Assembly (NCBI GenBank): GCA_945871415.1
Contig: CAMBWG010000113.1
Location: 1-7,035, forward strand
DNA from: an uncultured Desulfovibrio sp.
Lineage (GTDB): Bacteria > Desulfobacterota > Desulfovibrionia > Desulfovibrionales > Desulfovibrionaceae
Length of the DNA: 7,035 bases
Direction of reading: 5' to 3'
Shown here: positions 1 through 5,593 of the stretch, one piece after another
How positions within the stretch are numbered: position 1 is the first letter of the stretch
Layout: the number at the start of each line of letters is the position of its first letter
Program-made: the position numbers and the translations under genes
The notes under the pieces: generated by a model
What the model was told of the DNA's origin: nothing
The model's input: only the letters and a program-made list of their open reading frames with translations
Databases searched by the model: none

Positions 1-79
1 CGGAAAAACCACGCTTTTTCCGCAAAACGACAGGCCGTATGGTTTGAAATGCGAAACTTTTCAAACTGAAAATGCTCCA
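1..79 (+). repeat. Dispersed intergenic repeat, copy A (cut by window start)
   Basis: This aligns without gaps to 2062-2140, with about 63 of 79 positions identical. It has two hairpins. The first pairs CGGAAAAA (1-8) with TTTTTCCG (15-22). The second pairs GTTTGAA (42-48) with TTCAAAC (60-66). Between them lies a block conserved exactly in copy B, CAGGCCGTATGGTTTGAA (31-48). The tail TTTCAAACTGAAAATGCTC (59-77) recurs in the palindrome at 5476-5526. The window opens inside the first hairpin, so the true left edge is not visible. It is non-coding and lies just upstream of the gene starting at 124. Function is unknown; a REP/BIME-like or MITE-like element is inference. Confidence 0.8.
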
Positions 80-112
80 GTGTGAAACGCTCTGTTCCCG
101 TTTTCTGCTGTC

Positions 113-119
113 AAGGAGG
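113..119 (+). promoter_or_regulatory. Strong ribosome binding site fixing the start at 124
   Basis: AAGGAGG lies 4 nt before the ATG at 124. This is a near-perfect Shine-Dalgarno sequence. It decides against the longer GTG start at 82, which has no such site and sits just after the repeat tail. Confidence 0.85.
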
Positions 120-123
120 CTGC

Positions 124-1011
124 ATGACGTCCGAAGACCCCCGGAATCCGCTGCCGTGGCGCGAACAGGCGCGACGCATTGCCCGCGTCCGCCGCTGGAG
201 CGGCGCTCTTGCCGCTCTGCTTCTCTGTCTTGCGGCCCTTGCGCTTGTGGACGGACTCGTCGCGCTCATGCGCGCGGGCAGCACGCGCATCGAACTCATT
301 GCCGGGCAAAGCGAAAGCCTCTCCGGGCCGGTGTCCTCGAAAAATCCTGTTCCCGAAGACCTGCGCCTGCGGCTGACGCCGGAAACAGCGCCCGTGGAAT
401 TCCGGCTGGAAGGCTTCTTCCCCAGCTACTGGTTCGGCAACGGTATGTGGCGCGGCGTGGTCTCCACCCCTCCCGGCGCGGCTCCCGGACGCTATAATCT
501 TACCGTCGGCTTTCGCGGCGGCGGCGGTTCCCAGAGTTACGACGTCGTCATCTGGTCCGATGCCGCCGCCCAGCAGGCCGGAGCGCTGTCTTTTGTCCGG
601 TCCCACACCGGCCTGTCCCCCCTGTATCTGGCTCCGGCGCTGGCGCTGGCCGGCGTTGCGGCGGGCCTTCTGACGTGGCTGTCCGGCCGCGCGGCGGCAG
701 CTCTGCTGCGACGGCACGGGCTGAGCGAAATTTTCCGCATCCAGACGGTGAAAAACGCGCAGGGAACCTTTTATCGCCTCTGGTGCGTGCCGGACATGCC
801 GCACGCCCCCCTGCCGGAACGTCCCAACAGGGCCACGGATGTCTGGCGCTTCCCCGTGGAGCGGGCCGCCAGTGCGGACAGCATCGGTCTGGCCGTCTTC
901 TCGGGCCGCAAGGGCGCCTGTATCTCCCTTGATCTGCCCGAAGGCGGGCCGACGCCGGGCGTCGGCGATGTGGTTCGTCTCGGCGGCATTCTGCCCGGTT
1001 CTCAGGCTTGA
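124..1011 (+). CDS. Two-pass inner-membrane protein of unknown function
   Basis: The protein is 295 residues and I do not recognise its family. The N-terminus is basic (about residues 12-25, rich in Arg), followed by a hydrophobic segment at about 26-49. A polar region of about 115 residues (50-165) follows, with Gly/Pro-rich and beta-like stretches such as GRYNLTVGFRGGGG near 122-135. A second hydrophobic segment lies at about 166-186, then an Arg-rich stretch and a soluble C-terminal part of about 105 residues. By the positive-inside rule the topology is N-in, middle region periplasmic, C-terminal domain cytoplasmic (inference). There are only three cysteines and no catalytic motif that I can identify. 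A linker between a periplasmic event and a cytoplasmic domain is possible but not shown. The start is the ATG with AAGGAGG 4 nt upstream; the GTG at 82 would add 14 residues and is less likely. It is complete, ending in TGA. Confidence 0.85.
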   Translation: MTSEDPRNPLPWREQARRIARVRRWSGALAALLLCLAALALVDGLVALMRAGSTRIELIAGQSESLSGPVSSKNPVPEDLRLRLTPETAPVEFRLEGFFPSYWFGNGMWRGVVSTPPGAAPGRYNLTVGFRGGGGSQSYDVVIWSDAAAQQAGALSFVRSHTGLSPLYLAPALALAGVAAGLLTWLSGRAAAALLRRHGLSEIFRIQTVKNAQGTFYRLWCVPDMPHAPLPERPNRATDVWRFPVERAASADSIGLAVFSGRKGACISLDLPEGGPTPGVGDVVRLGGILPGSQA

Positions 1012-1049
1012 GAAAAATTCGGCACCGGCGTACCATTTTCCCATACTCC

Positions 1050-1073
1050 GGCGACGTTTTTCATAACGTCGCC
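1050..1073 (+). terminator. Hairpin between the membrane-protein gene and ychJ
   Basis: GGCGACGTT (1050-1058) pairs perfectly with AACGTCGCC (1065-1073) around a 6-nt loop. It lies 38 nt after the upstream stop codon and 26 nt before the ychJ start. No clean T-run follows, so it could be a weak terminator, an mRNA-stabilising stem or a partial attenuator. The hairpin is seen directly; the role is inferred. Confidence 0.45.
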
Positions 1074-1099
1074 TCACCCTTTGCCAGGAATGGTTTTTC

Positions 1100-1609
1100 A
1101 TGTCCGAACTTTGTCCCTGCGGCAGCGGTCTTGCCTATGATCAGTGCTGCCGTCCCTACATCGAAGGCGAAAAATGGCCTGAAACGGCCGAAGCTCTTGT
1201 CCGCTCCCGCTATACTGCCTACGGCTCCGGACACTTCGATTATCTGGTGGAAACCACACATCCCGATTACCGGGAAGGCGTGACCGCCGAACAGCTGGCC
1301 CAGTCCGCCGAAGGCGTGCACTGGCATCGTCTGGACATTGTCGCCACGGCCGACAATGTCCCTGCCGGAGAAAACGGCGAACGCTACGACGTGGTCGATT
1401 TCTACGCCTTTTACGAACTGGACGGCGTGTTGCGCCAGATCGGCGAAAAGAGCTTCTTCGATCGCAAGGACGACAGGCTTTATTATGTGGACGGCGTGCC
1501 CCTGCGCGGCGAGACCTATCACCGGCCGGAACCCAAGGTGGGACGCAATGATCCCTGTCCCTGCGGCAGCGGCAAGAAATACAAGAAATGCTGCGGCGCC
1601 TCGGCGTAG
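1100..1609 (+). CDS. ychJ: YchJ-family protein with SEC-C zinc motifs at both ends
   Basis: The protein is 169 residues. It has an N-terminal SEC-C motif (CPCGSG at 5-10, then CC at 16-17), a central region of about 125 residues starting [11 protein letters not shown] (31-41), typical of the NTF2-like middle domain of YchJ/UPF0225 proteins, and a C-terminal SEC-C motif ([16 protein letters not shown], 150-165). Each SEC-C motif has four cysteines (C5, C7, C16, C17 and C153, C155, C164, C165), expected to bind one zinc ion, as in the SecA C-terminal tail. The length fits the family (E. coli YchJ is about 150 residues). The precise cellular role of YchJ is not established; a cytoplasmic zinc-dependent interaction role is inferred from the motif. 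AGGAA at 1086-1090 gives a reasonable ribosome binding site 9 nt before the ATG. The next gene follows 18 nt after the stop. Confidence 0.93.
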   Translation: MSELCPCGSGLAYDQCCRPYIEGEKWPETAEALVRSRYTAYGSGHFDYLVETTHPDYREGVTAEQLAQSAEGVHWHRLDIVATADNVPAGENGERYDVVDFYAFYELDGVLRQIGEKSFFDRKDDRLYYVDGVPLRGETYHRPEPKVGRNDPCPCGSGKKYKKCCGASA

Positions 1610-1627
1610 CGGCACTGCACGGGCCTC

Positions 1628-1996
1628 ATGGCAAACGCGTCTTCCATAGCCTGCATACGCCGCTTCTGCCTTGACTGTCAGGGCGGATCATCCCGCGCCG
1701 TGCGCGAATGCCCCGACGAGGACTGCCGTCTGCACGGCTGGCGGCTGGCTGCGCCCGAAGGCATCAGCGGCGAAGCCGCCGCCCGGGAAGCCCGGCGCGC
1801 CGTCCGCCGCCACTGCCTTCTCTGTGCCGGAGGCCGAAGCGACGTCCGCCGCTGCACGGCGCGCGACGACTGCCCTCTCTGGCATTATCGCTTCGGGGTG
1901 CGCCCCCAAACCTACAGACAGGTTCGACGGCGCTTTTTTGCTCCCCGCCCTCTCAGCCTGCTGCCAGGCCTTACGCCTCCGGGGATTGTTCGCTAG
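1628..1996 (+). CDS. Small protein with two tandem Cys4 modules
   Basis: The protein is 122 residues and contains the same cysteine module twice. Module 1 is IRRFCLDCQGGSSRAVREC...C (10-33; C14, C17, C28, C33). Module 2 is VRRHCLLCAGGRSDVRRC...C (59-82; C63, C66, C76, C82), followed by PLWHYRFG. Both share [IV]RR-x-C-x2-C-x-GG, then VR-x-C, and the first and last cysteines are spaced identically (19 residues), which points to an internal duplication. A four-cysteine zinc knuckle is the likely fold. From memory, single modules of this type (CLDCxGG...CPLxxYRxG) occur in small phage-related or hypothetical proteins of several bacteria; the function is unknown. A basic C-terminal tail (99-106) might contact nucleic acid (inference). 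There is no good ribosome binding site before the ATG. It starts 18 nt after ychJ and is probably translated with it. Confidence 0.75.
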   Translation: MANASSIACIRRFCLDCQGGSSRAVRECPDEDCRLHGWRLAAPEGISGEAAAREARRAVRRHCLLCAGGRSDVRRCTARDDCPLWHYRFGVRPQTYRQVRRRFFAPRPLSLLPGLTPPGIVR

Positions 1997-1997
1997 T

Positions 1998-2026
1998 GCG
2001 TTTCACCTTTAAAAAAGGTGAAACGC
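1998..2026 (+). terminator. Perfect 13-bp hairpin right after the Cys4 gene
   Basis: GCGTTTCACCTTT (1998-2010) and AAAGGTGAAACGC (2014-2026) are perfect complements with a 3-nt AAA spacer, starting 2 nt past the stop codon. The position suits a transcription end or a 3' mRNA-protecting stem for the upstream genes. No T-run follows the stem on the + strand, so it is not a classical intrinsic terminator. The outer eight bases GCGTTTCA match the core of the repeat family at 2117 and 5503, so it may be a relative of that family. Confidence 0.55.
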
Positions 2027-2061
2027 GAGGCGGCGCACAGCGCCGCCCGGCCCGAAGTGAG

Positions 2062-2140
2062 CGGAAAAACAGTGCGTTATCCGCGAAACGGCAGGCCGTA
2101 TGGTTTGAAGCGCACAGCGTTTCAAACTAAAAATGCTCTG
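2062..2140 (+). repeat. Dispersed intergenic repeat, copy B (complete)
   Basis: This is the same 79-nt unit as copy A, in the same orientation and without gaps. Hairpin one pairs GCGGA-type bases at 2061-2069 with TTATCCGC (2077-2084), with one mismatch. The conserved core CAGGCCGTATGGTTTGAA is at 2092-2109. Hairpin two pairs GTTTGAAGCGC (2103-2113) with GCGTTTCAAAC (2117-2127), with one G-U pair. The last 24 bases (2117-2140) match the right arm of the palindrome at 5503-5526 at 23 positions. The ATG inside the tail (2133) is in frame with pgi and creates a false 92-codon extension of it. Confidence 0.8.
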
Positions 2141-2149
2141 GGAGCTGTT

Positions 2150-2242
2150 CCCCTTCTCCGGTGCGCCTTCAGCGGAAGGATGCAGCGCGGTTTCTTTCCC
2201 CCGCGGCATCCGCTTCCGAAAGCGCACCGGAGAAACGAGGGG
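2150..2242. repeat. Long imperfect inverted repeat upstream of pgi
   Basis: The left arm at 2154-2170 (TTCTCCGGTGCGCCTTC) pairs with 2218-2234 at 16 of 17 positions. CCCC (2150-2153) can extend the stem with GGGG (2239-2242) across a 4-nt bulge. An inner GGATGC (2178-2183) pairs with GCATCC (2206-2211), leaving a loop of about 22 nt. The one mismatch is C-A on the + strand but would be a G-U pair in an RNA from the - strand. It belongs to the gene-free stretch 1997-2408. Role unknown; no ORF here looks real. Confidence 0.6.
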
Positions 2243-2353
2243 CATATCTTTCTGCATCTCATACAGTCAGATGTGCCACGATATGTGTGAACACGCCTCG
2301 ACAGGACGCTCAGGGAGAGAACCGGCCCGCCTTCCGTACGGCAACGAAAGTAC

Positions 2354-2378
2354 GCCCGCGCCCTGTTCCGGGGCGGGC
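2354..2378 (+). promoter_or_regulatory. GC-rich hairpin in the pgi leader
   Basis: GCCCGCGCC (2354-2362) can pair with GGGGCGGGC (2370-2378), eight of nine pairs around a 7-nt loop. It ends about 15 nt before the pgi ribosome binding site (AGAGAGG, near 2394-2400). If transcribed it could affect translation of pgi. I see no recognised riboswitch and no convincing sigma-70 promoter in 2250-2350. Confidence 0.35.
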
Positions 2379-2408
2379 AGTTCATACCGAGAAAGAGAGG
2401 TACGCCCC

Positions 2409-3749
2409 ATGTCTCACAGTATTGAATGGTCCCAGGCCTATACCGGCAGGCTCTCCCCCGATGCAACGGCGCCCTTCACCGCCCGTGCTTCCGAAATGGC
2501 GCAGCGCCTGCAACGCGAATGTGCCGCCGGAACGCTTCCTTTTCTGACATTTCCCTTTGTTCCCGCGCTGCGGGAAAGCCTGCCTCCCCTGCTGCCCCGC
2601 ATCCGTTCCCGCAAGCATATGCTGGTGCTGGGCATCGGCGGTTCCGCTCTGGGGGCGCGCGCCATTCAGCGCGCCTTTGCGCCGGGGCAGGACGGCCCGG
2701 GGCACGACGGCCCATGCCTCTGGATTGCCGACAACGTCAGCCCGACCATTTTTGAAAGCTGGCTTTCCTCTCTGTCGCCCAGCGACACCACCGTGGTCTG
2801 CATCAGCAAATCCGGCGGTACCATCGAGACGGTAACCCAGTATTTTCTTGCCCGTCGCTGGCTCCGGGAAGCGCTCGGCTCCCGCTGGACGGATCACATG
2901 ATCGTGGTGACGGACATCGCCAGAGGTTTTCTGCGGCAGGAAGCACAGCAGCACGGGCTGGCCTCGCTGGAAGTGCCCGATCATCTTGGCGGCCGCTATT
3001 CCGCCCTGTCCGCCGTCGGTCTGCTGCCCGCCGCCTTTCTCGGCATTGACTGGGAAGCCCTGCTGGACGGCGCGGCGGATGTGGCCCGTCCGCTGGCGGA
3101 CGGCAACACGCCGCTGGAGAGCCATCCCGCCTTCCGTCTCGCCTGCTGGGCCAACGCCCTTGAAGCCGCGAACTACAGCCAGCTGATCTTCTTCTGCTAC
3201 ATCCCCCTCTGGGCCACGTACGGTCCCTGGTTTGCGCAACTCTGGGCGGAAAGCCTGGGCAAGGAAGGCAAGGGTCTGCAGCCCGTGCCCGCCGTAGGCG
3301 TCACGGATCAGCATTCCGTCAATCAGATGTTCCTGGACGGCCGGCGCGACAAGGGCTGCATCTTTGTCACCTGCGCCGACGACGGTCCCGGCCGCAATCT
3401 GCCCGACGATCTGCCCGAAAAATGGGCCTGGCTGCGCGGCAAGCCCTTCGGCGATCTTCTGACCGCCGAAGCCCTCGGCACGCGCATGGCGCTGGGCAGC
3501 AGTCAGGTGCCTCTGGTGAACCTGCACATGGAAAATACCGGCCCCCGCGCCGCCGGGGCCATGATGGCCCTGCTGGAAGCCGCGACCCTGTTTACCGGCT
3601 GGCTCATGAACATCAACCCGCTCGATCAGCCCGCCGTGGAACTGGGCAAACGGCTTGCCAACGCCCGTCTCGGCGCTCCCGGCTATGCCGAGGAAAGCTC
3701 GGCTCTGGCCTCCTTCCTGTCCCGCAGCCGTGATGTGCAGAGCTTCTAA
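2409..3749 (+). CDS. pgi: Glucose-6-phosphate isomerase, short form
   Basis: This enzyme interconverts glucose 6-phosphate and fructose 6-phosphate in the cytoplasm (glycolysis, gluconeogenesis, supply of sugar nucleotides and storage polysaccharide). The protein has 446 residues, the compact bacterial length (E. coli Pgi is about 549). It shows the two SIS-type sugar-phosphate regions: GIGGSALGARA (75-85) and SKSGGTIET (133-141). The family signature HLGGRYSALSAVGLLP is at 192-207. ESLGKEGKG (281-289) contains the expected catalytic Glu281, QHS (301-303) the catalytic His302, and NPLDQPAVELGK (403-414) the C-terminal signature with Lys414. Nothing essential appears missing. The start at 2409 has AGAGAGG about 8 nt upstream and begins at the family N-terminus; the ATG at 2133 lies inside repeat copy B and would add 92 unrelated residues. 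The stop codon touches the start of the histidine kinase gene. Confidence 0.96.
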   Translation: MSHSIEWSQAYTGRLSPDATAPFTARASEMAQRLQRECAAGTLPFLTFPFVPALRESLPPLLPRIRSRKHMLVLGIGGSALGARAIQRAFAPGQDGPGHDGPCLWIADNVSPTIFESWLSSLSPSDTTVVCISKSGGTIETVTQYFLARRWLREALGSRWTDHMIVVTDIARGFLRQEAQQHGLASLEVPDHLGGRYSALSAVGLLPAAFLGIDWEALLDGAADVARPLADGNTPLESHPAFRLACWANALEAANYSQLIFFCYIPLWATYGPWFAQLWAESLGKEGKGLQPVPAVGVTDQHSVNQMFLDGRRDKGCIFVTCADDGPGRNLPDDLPEKWAWLRGKPFGDLLTAEALGTRMALGSSQVPLVNLHMENTGPRAAGAMMALLEAATLFTGWLMNINPLDQPAVELGKRLANARLGAPGYAEESSALASFLSRSRDVQSF

Positions 3750-5297
3750 ATGTCCGTAGTCACTTCGTCTGCCGCGCCGCTCCCGGAAAAGGATCTGCCC
3801 CTCAGCTATGCGCGAACGCTCTCCTGGCTGTCCTTTGTGGTCATCCTGCTCACGAGTCTGGGGCTTTCATTCTTTATTTCCAATTCGGCGCGGCAGACGC
3901 TGCTCACACGACAGGAGGACTTTGCCCACCTGCTGGCGCAGAACCTCAACCACCAGATCTATCAGCGCTTTGCCCTGCCGACCCTGCTGGCCTACGGACG
4001 CATAGCCCTGCGCCAGAATACGCAGTACCGGCGGCTGGACGAAGTAGTGGTGTCCGTCATTCACGGGCTTTCCGTTCAGCGTCTGCGTATCTACGACTTT
4101 TCACGCGTCGTTGCCTATTCCACGGACAAAGCCGAAATCGGACGTCCCGGCCTTGCCCCCGCCAATGTTGAGGAAGTTCTGCGCGGGCACGGCGTCAAGC
4201 CGGAGATCATCGCGGCCATCCCCGACTGGCAGACTCCCTTTCATCTGCCCCTCCAGCCGGGGACCTTCGTGCTGCGTGTGCTCTATCCCCTGCGCGGCGA
4301 AGCCCTGCGCCCGGGGCAGGACCCGCCCATCATGGGCGCGCTGGAGCTGACGCAGGATATTACCGGCGACTATGAGCAGGTACTGGCTTTTCAGGGGATC
4401 ATCATCGTCATGTGCCTGCTGTCGTCCGTAATCATGTTCGGTCTGCTGCTCATGCTCATTCAGCGCGCGGAACGCGTGCTGGCCGAACGCATGCAGAAAA
4501 ACCGCCTGCTGGAAAACGAACTGCACAGTAACGAAAAGCTCGTCAGTATGGGCCGCGTGGTTGCCAGCATCGCCCATGAAATCCGCAATCCACTCGGCAT
4601 TATCCGTTCCAGCGCCGAGCTGCTCCAGCGCCGCGCCGACAAAACCGATACCGGCACACGCCGCATCCTCGACGCCATCTATGACGAGGCCGTACGACTG
4701 TCGCAAACCGTCAACGACTTTCTCGACTACGCCCGTCCCCGCAAGCCCCGGCAGGATCTCGTGGACGTGCAGCTTGTTCTGGATCAGGTGCTGGCCTTTC
4801 TGGAAGGGGAAATGAAGCGCGTTTCCGTAGCCATCGAGCGCGGCGACGCCCCCGGATCTCCCGCCTGGCCCGCCCCCATTGTTGCCGAAAAGACGCCCCT
4901 CTGGGTGCGCGGCGACAAGGATCTTCTCTATCGCGCCCTCTACAATATCCTGATTAACGGGCAGCAGGCGCTGGACGGACCGGGCATTCTGACCATCAAT
5001 GCCTGGCAGGAAGGCGATGCCGTCTCCATTACCGTGCGCGATTCCGGGCCGGGCATCGATCCCGCGCTTCTGCCCAGCCTGCTTGACCCCTTCTTTACCA
5101 CCAAGGACGGCGGCACGGGGCTGGGGCTGCCCATTGTCAATTCCATCATCTCCAGCCACGGCGGGCACATCGAGCTGGACAACGCCCCGGAAGGCGGCGC
5201 GGTCGTCCGCCTGAGCCTGCCCGCCGCCGAGGGTGAGGTTCCCGCACCCGAGGAACGGGAAACATCCCCCGAAACAACCGGGGATCAGAACGGCTAA
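3750..5297 (+). CDS. Membrane sensor histidine kinase (HisKA/HATPase_c)
   Basis: The protein has 515 residues. A transmembrane helix at about 24-44 and a second at about 214-237 enclose a periplasmic sensor region of about 165 residues. Within it, RIYDFSRVVAYSTDKAEIG (113-131) and the segment up to LELTQDITGDYEQ (198-210) resemble PDC/Cache-type sensor domains (inference). I see no clear HAMP domain; a helical linker of about 35 residues leads to the H-box HEIRNPLG with the phospho-acceptor His276. The N-box is around ALYNILINGQQAL (396-408), G1 is DSGPGID (431-437), the F-box DPFFTTK (446-452) and G2 GGTGLGL (454-460), so the kinase core is complete. A 25-residue acidic, Pro-rich tail follows. 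The ATG abuts the pgi stop with no ribosome binding site of its own, which argues for translational coupling to pgi. Its partner is very likely the response regulator 296 nt downstream. The signal is unknown. Confidence 0.95.
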   Translation: MSVVTSSAAPLPEKDLPLSYARTLSWLSFVVILLTSLGLSFFISNSARQTLLTRQEDFAHLLAQNLNHQIYQRFALPTLLAYGRIALRQNTQYRRLDEVVVSVIHGLSVQRLRIYDFSRVVAYSTDKAEIGRPGLAPANVEEVLRGHGVKPEIIAAIPDWQTPFHLPLQPGTFVLRVLYPLRGEALRPGQDPPIMGALELTQDITGDYEQVLAFQGIIIVMCLLSSVIMFGLLLMLIQRAERVLAERMQKNRLLENELHSNEKLVSMGRVVASIAHEIRNPLGIIRSSAELLQRRADKTDTGTRRILDAIYDEAVRLSQTVNDFLDYARPRKPRQDLVDVQLVLDQVLAFLEGEMKRVSVAIERGDAPGSPAWPAPIVAEKTPLWVRGDKDLLYRALYNILINGQQALDGPGILTINAWQEGDAVSITVRDSGPGIDPALLPSLLDPFFTTKDGGTGLGLPIVNSIISSHGGHIELDNAPEGGAVVRLSLPAAEGEVPAPEERETSPETTGDQNG

Positions 5298-5436
5298 TCT
5301 TTTTCCCGCATGCGCCCTGCCCGGCTGGATTGTTCTTCCGGGGGAAGCCTCCCCTGGCCAGCGCGCAAGTGGTGTTTCCTTCTCCCCAACGCGCTTTTTC
5401 AAAAAGGGACAAGAGCATGCGGCGGAGCTCTTTCAG

Positions 5437-5459
5437 AGGCCCTATATTTATTTGAAATG
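5437..5459 (+). repeat. Possible decayed piece of the dispersed repeat
   Basis: AGGCCCTAT (5437-5445) followed by TTTGAAATG (5451-5459) recalls the conserved core of copies A and B (AGGCCGTAT, then TTTGAA; TTTGAAATG in copy A), with a 4-nt longer gap. It lies 16 nt before the palindrome at 5476, so the two may be remnants of one larger copy. The stretch is noticeably AT-richer than its surroundings. The rest of 5298-5475 shows no gene, only short weak inverted repeats such as AAGAGC/GCTCTT (5411-5432). Confidence 0.3.
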
Positions 5460-5475
5460 GCTTGTAAATTTGTAT

Positions 5476-5526
5476 CAGAGCATTTTCAGTTTGAAACGCT
5501 GCGCGTTTCAAACTGAAAATGCTCTG
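5476..5526. repeat. Perfect 51-nt palindrome (repeat copy C)
   Basis: The arms at 5476-5499 and 5503-5526 are perfect reverse complements over 24 bp, separated by TGC. The right arm matches the tail of copy B at 23 of 24 positions and of copy A at about 20. The left arm is therefore an inverted copy of the tail. The transcript would fold into a very stable hairpin from either strand. No T-run follows, so intrinsic termination is not strongly supported. It sits between the kinase and regulator genes, ending 67 nt before the regulator start. Possible roles are mRNA processing or protection, partial termination, or a protein-binding site (all inference). The ATG at 5519 lies within the right arm. 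Confidence 0.9.
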
Positions 5527-5593
5527 TCTCCCGAAGCCGCGGAACATCGGACTTCCTGCGGCCTCTGCCTCCTATCGCCAAGCCGGAGCCGCC

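Noticed and set aside
2249..2290. Possible sigma-70 promoter upstream of pgi around TTTCTG and GATATG
   Set aside because: No pair of -35 and -10 boxes with proper spacing could be found.
2133..2408. N-terminal extension of pgi from the ATG at 2133
   Set aside because: The ATG lies in the repeat tail and the added 92 residues are encoded by repeat and hairpin sequence. The start at 2409 has a ribosome binding site and matches the family length.
5394..5406. CTTTTT-C-AAAAAG as a terminator after the kinase gene
   Set aside because: The 1-nt centre cannot form a real loop and the remaining A/T stem is too weak. It lies nearly 100 nt past the stop and has no following T-run.
5458..5473. Possible sigma-54 promoter (TGGC...TTGT) before the response regulator
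   Set aside because: GG and the downstream G are 11 nt apart rather than 10, and the -12 element reads GT instead of GC. The match is not good enough.
1..5526. CRISPR array made of the repeated GTTTGAA/TTCAAAC units
   Set aside because: The copies are kilobases apart, diverged, and not separated by regular spacers. No cas genes are present.
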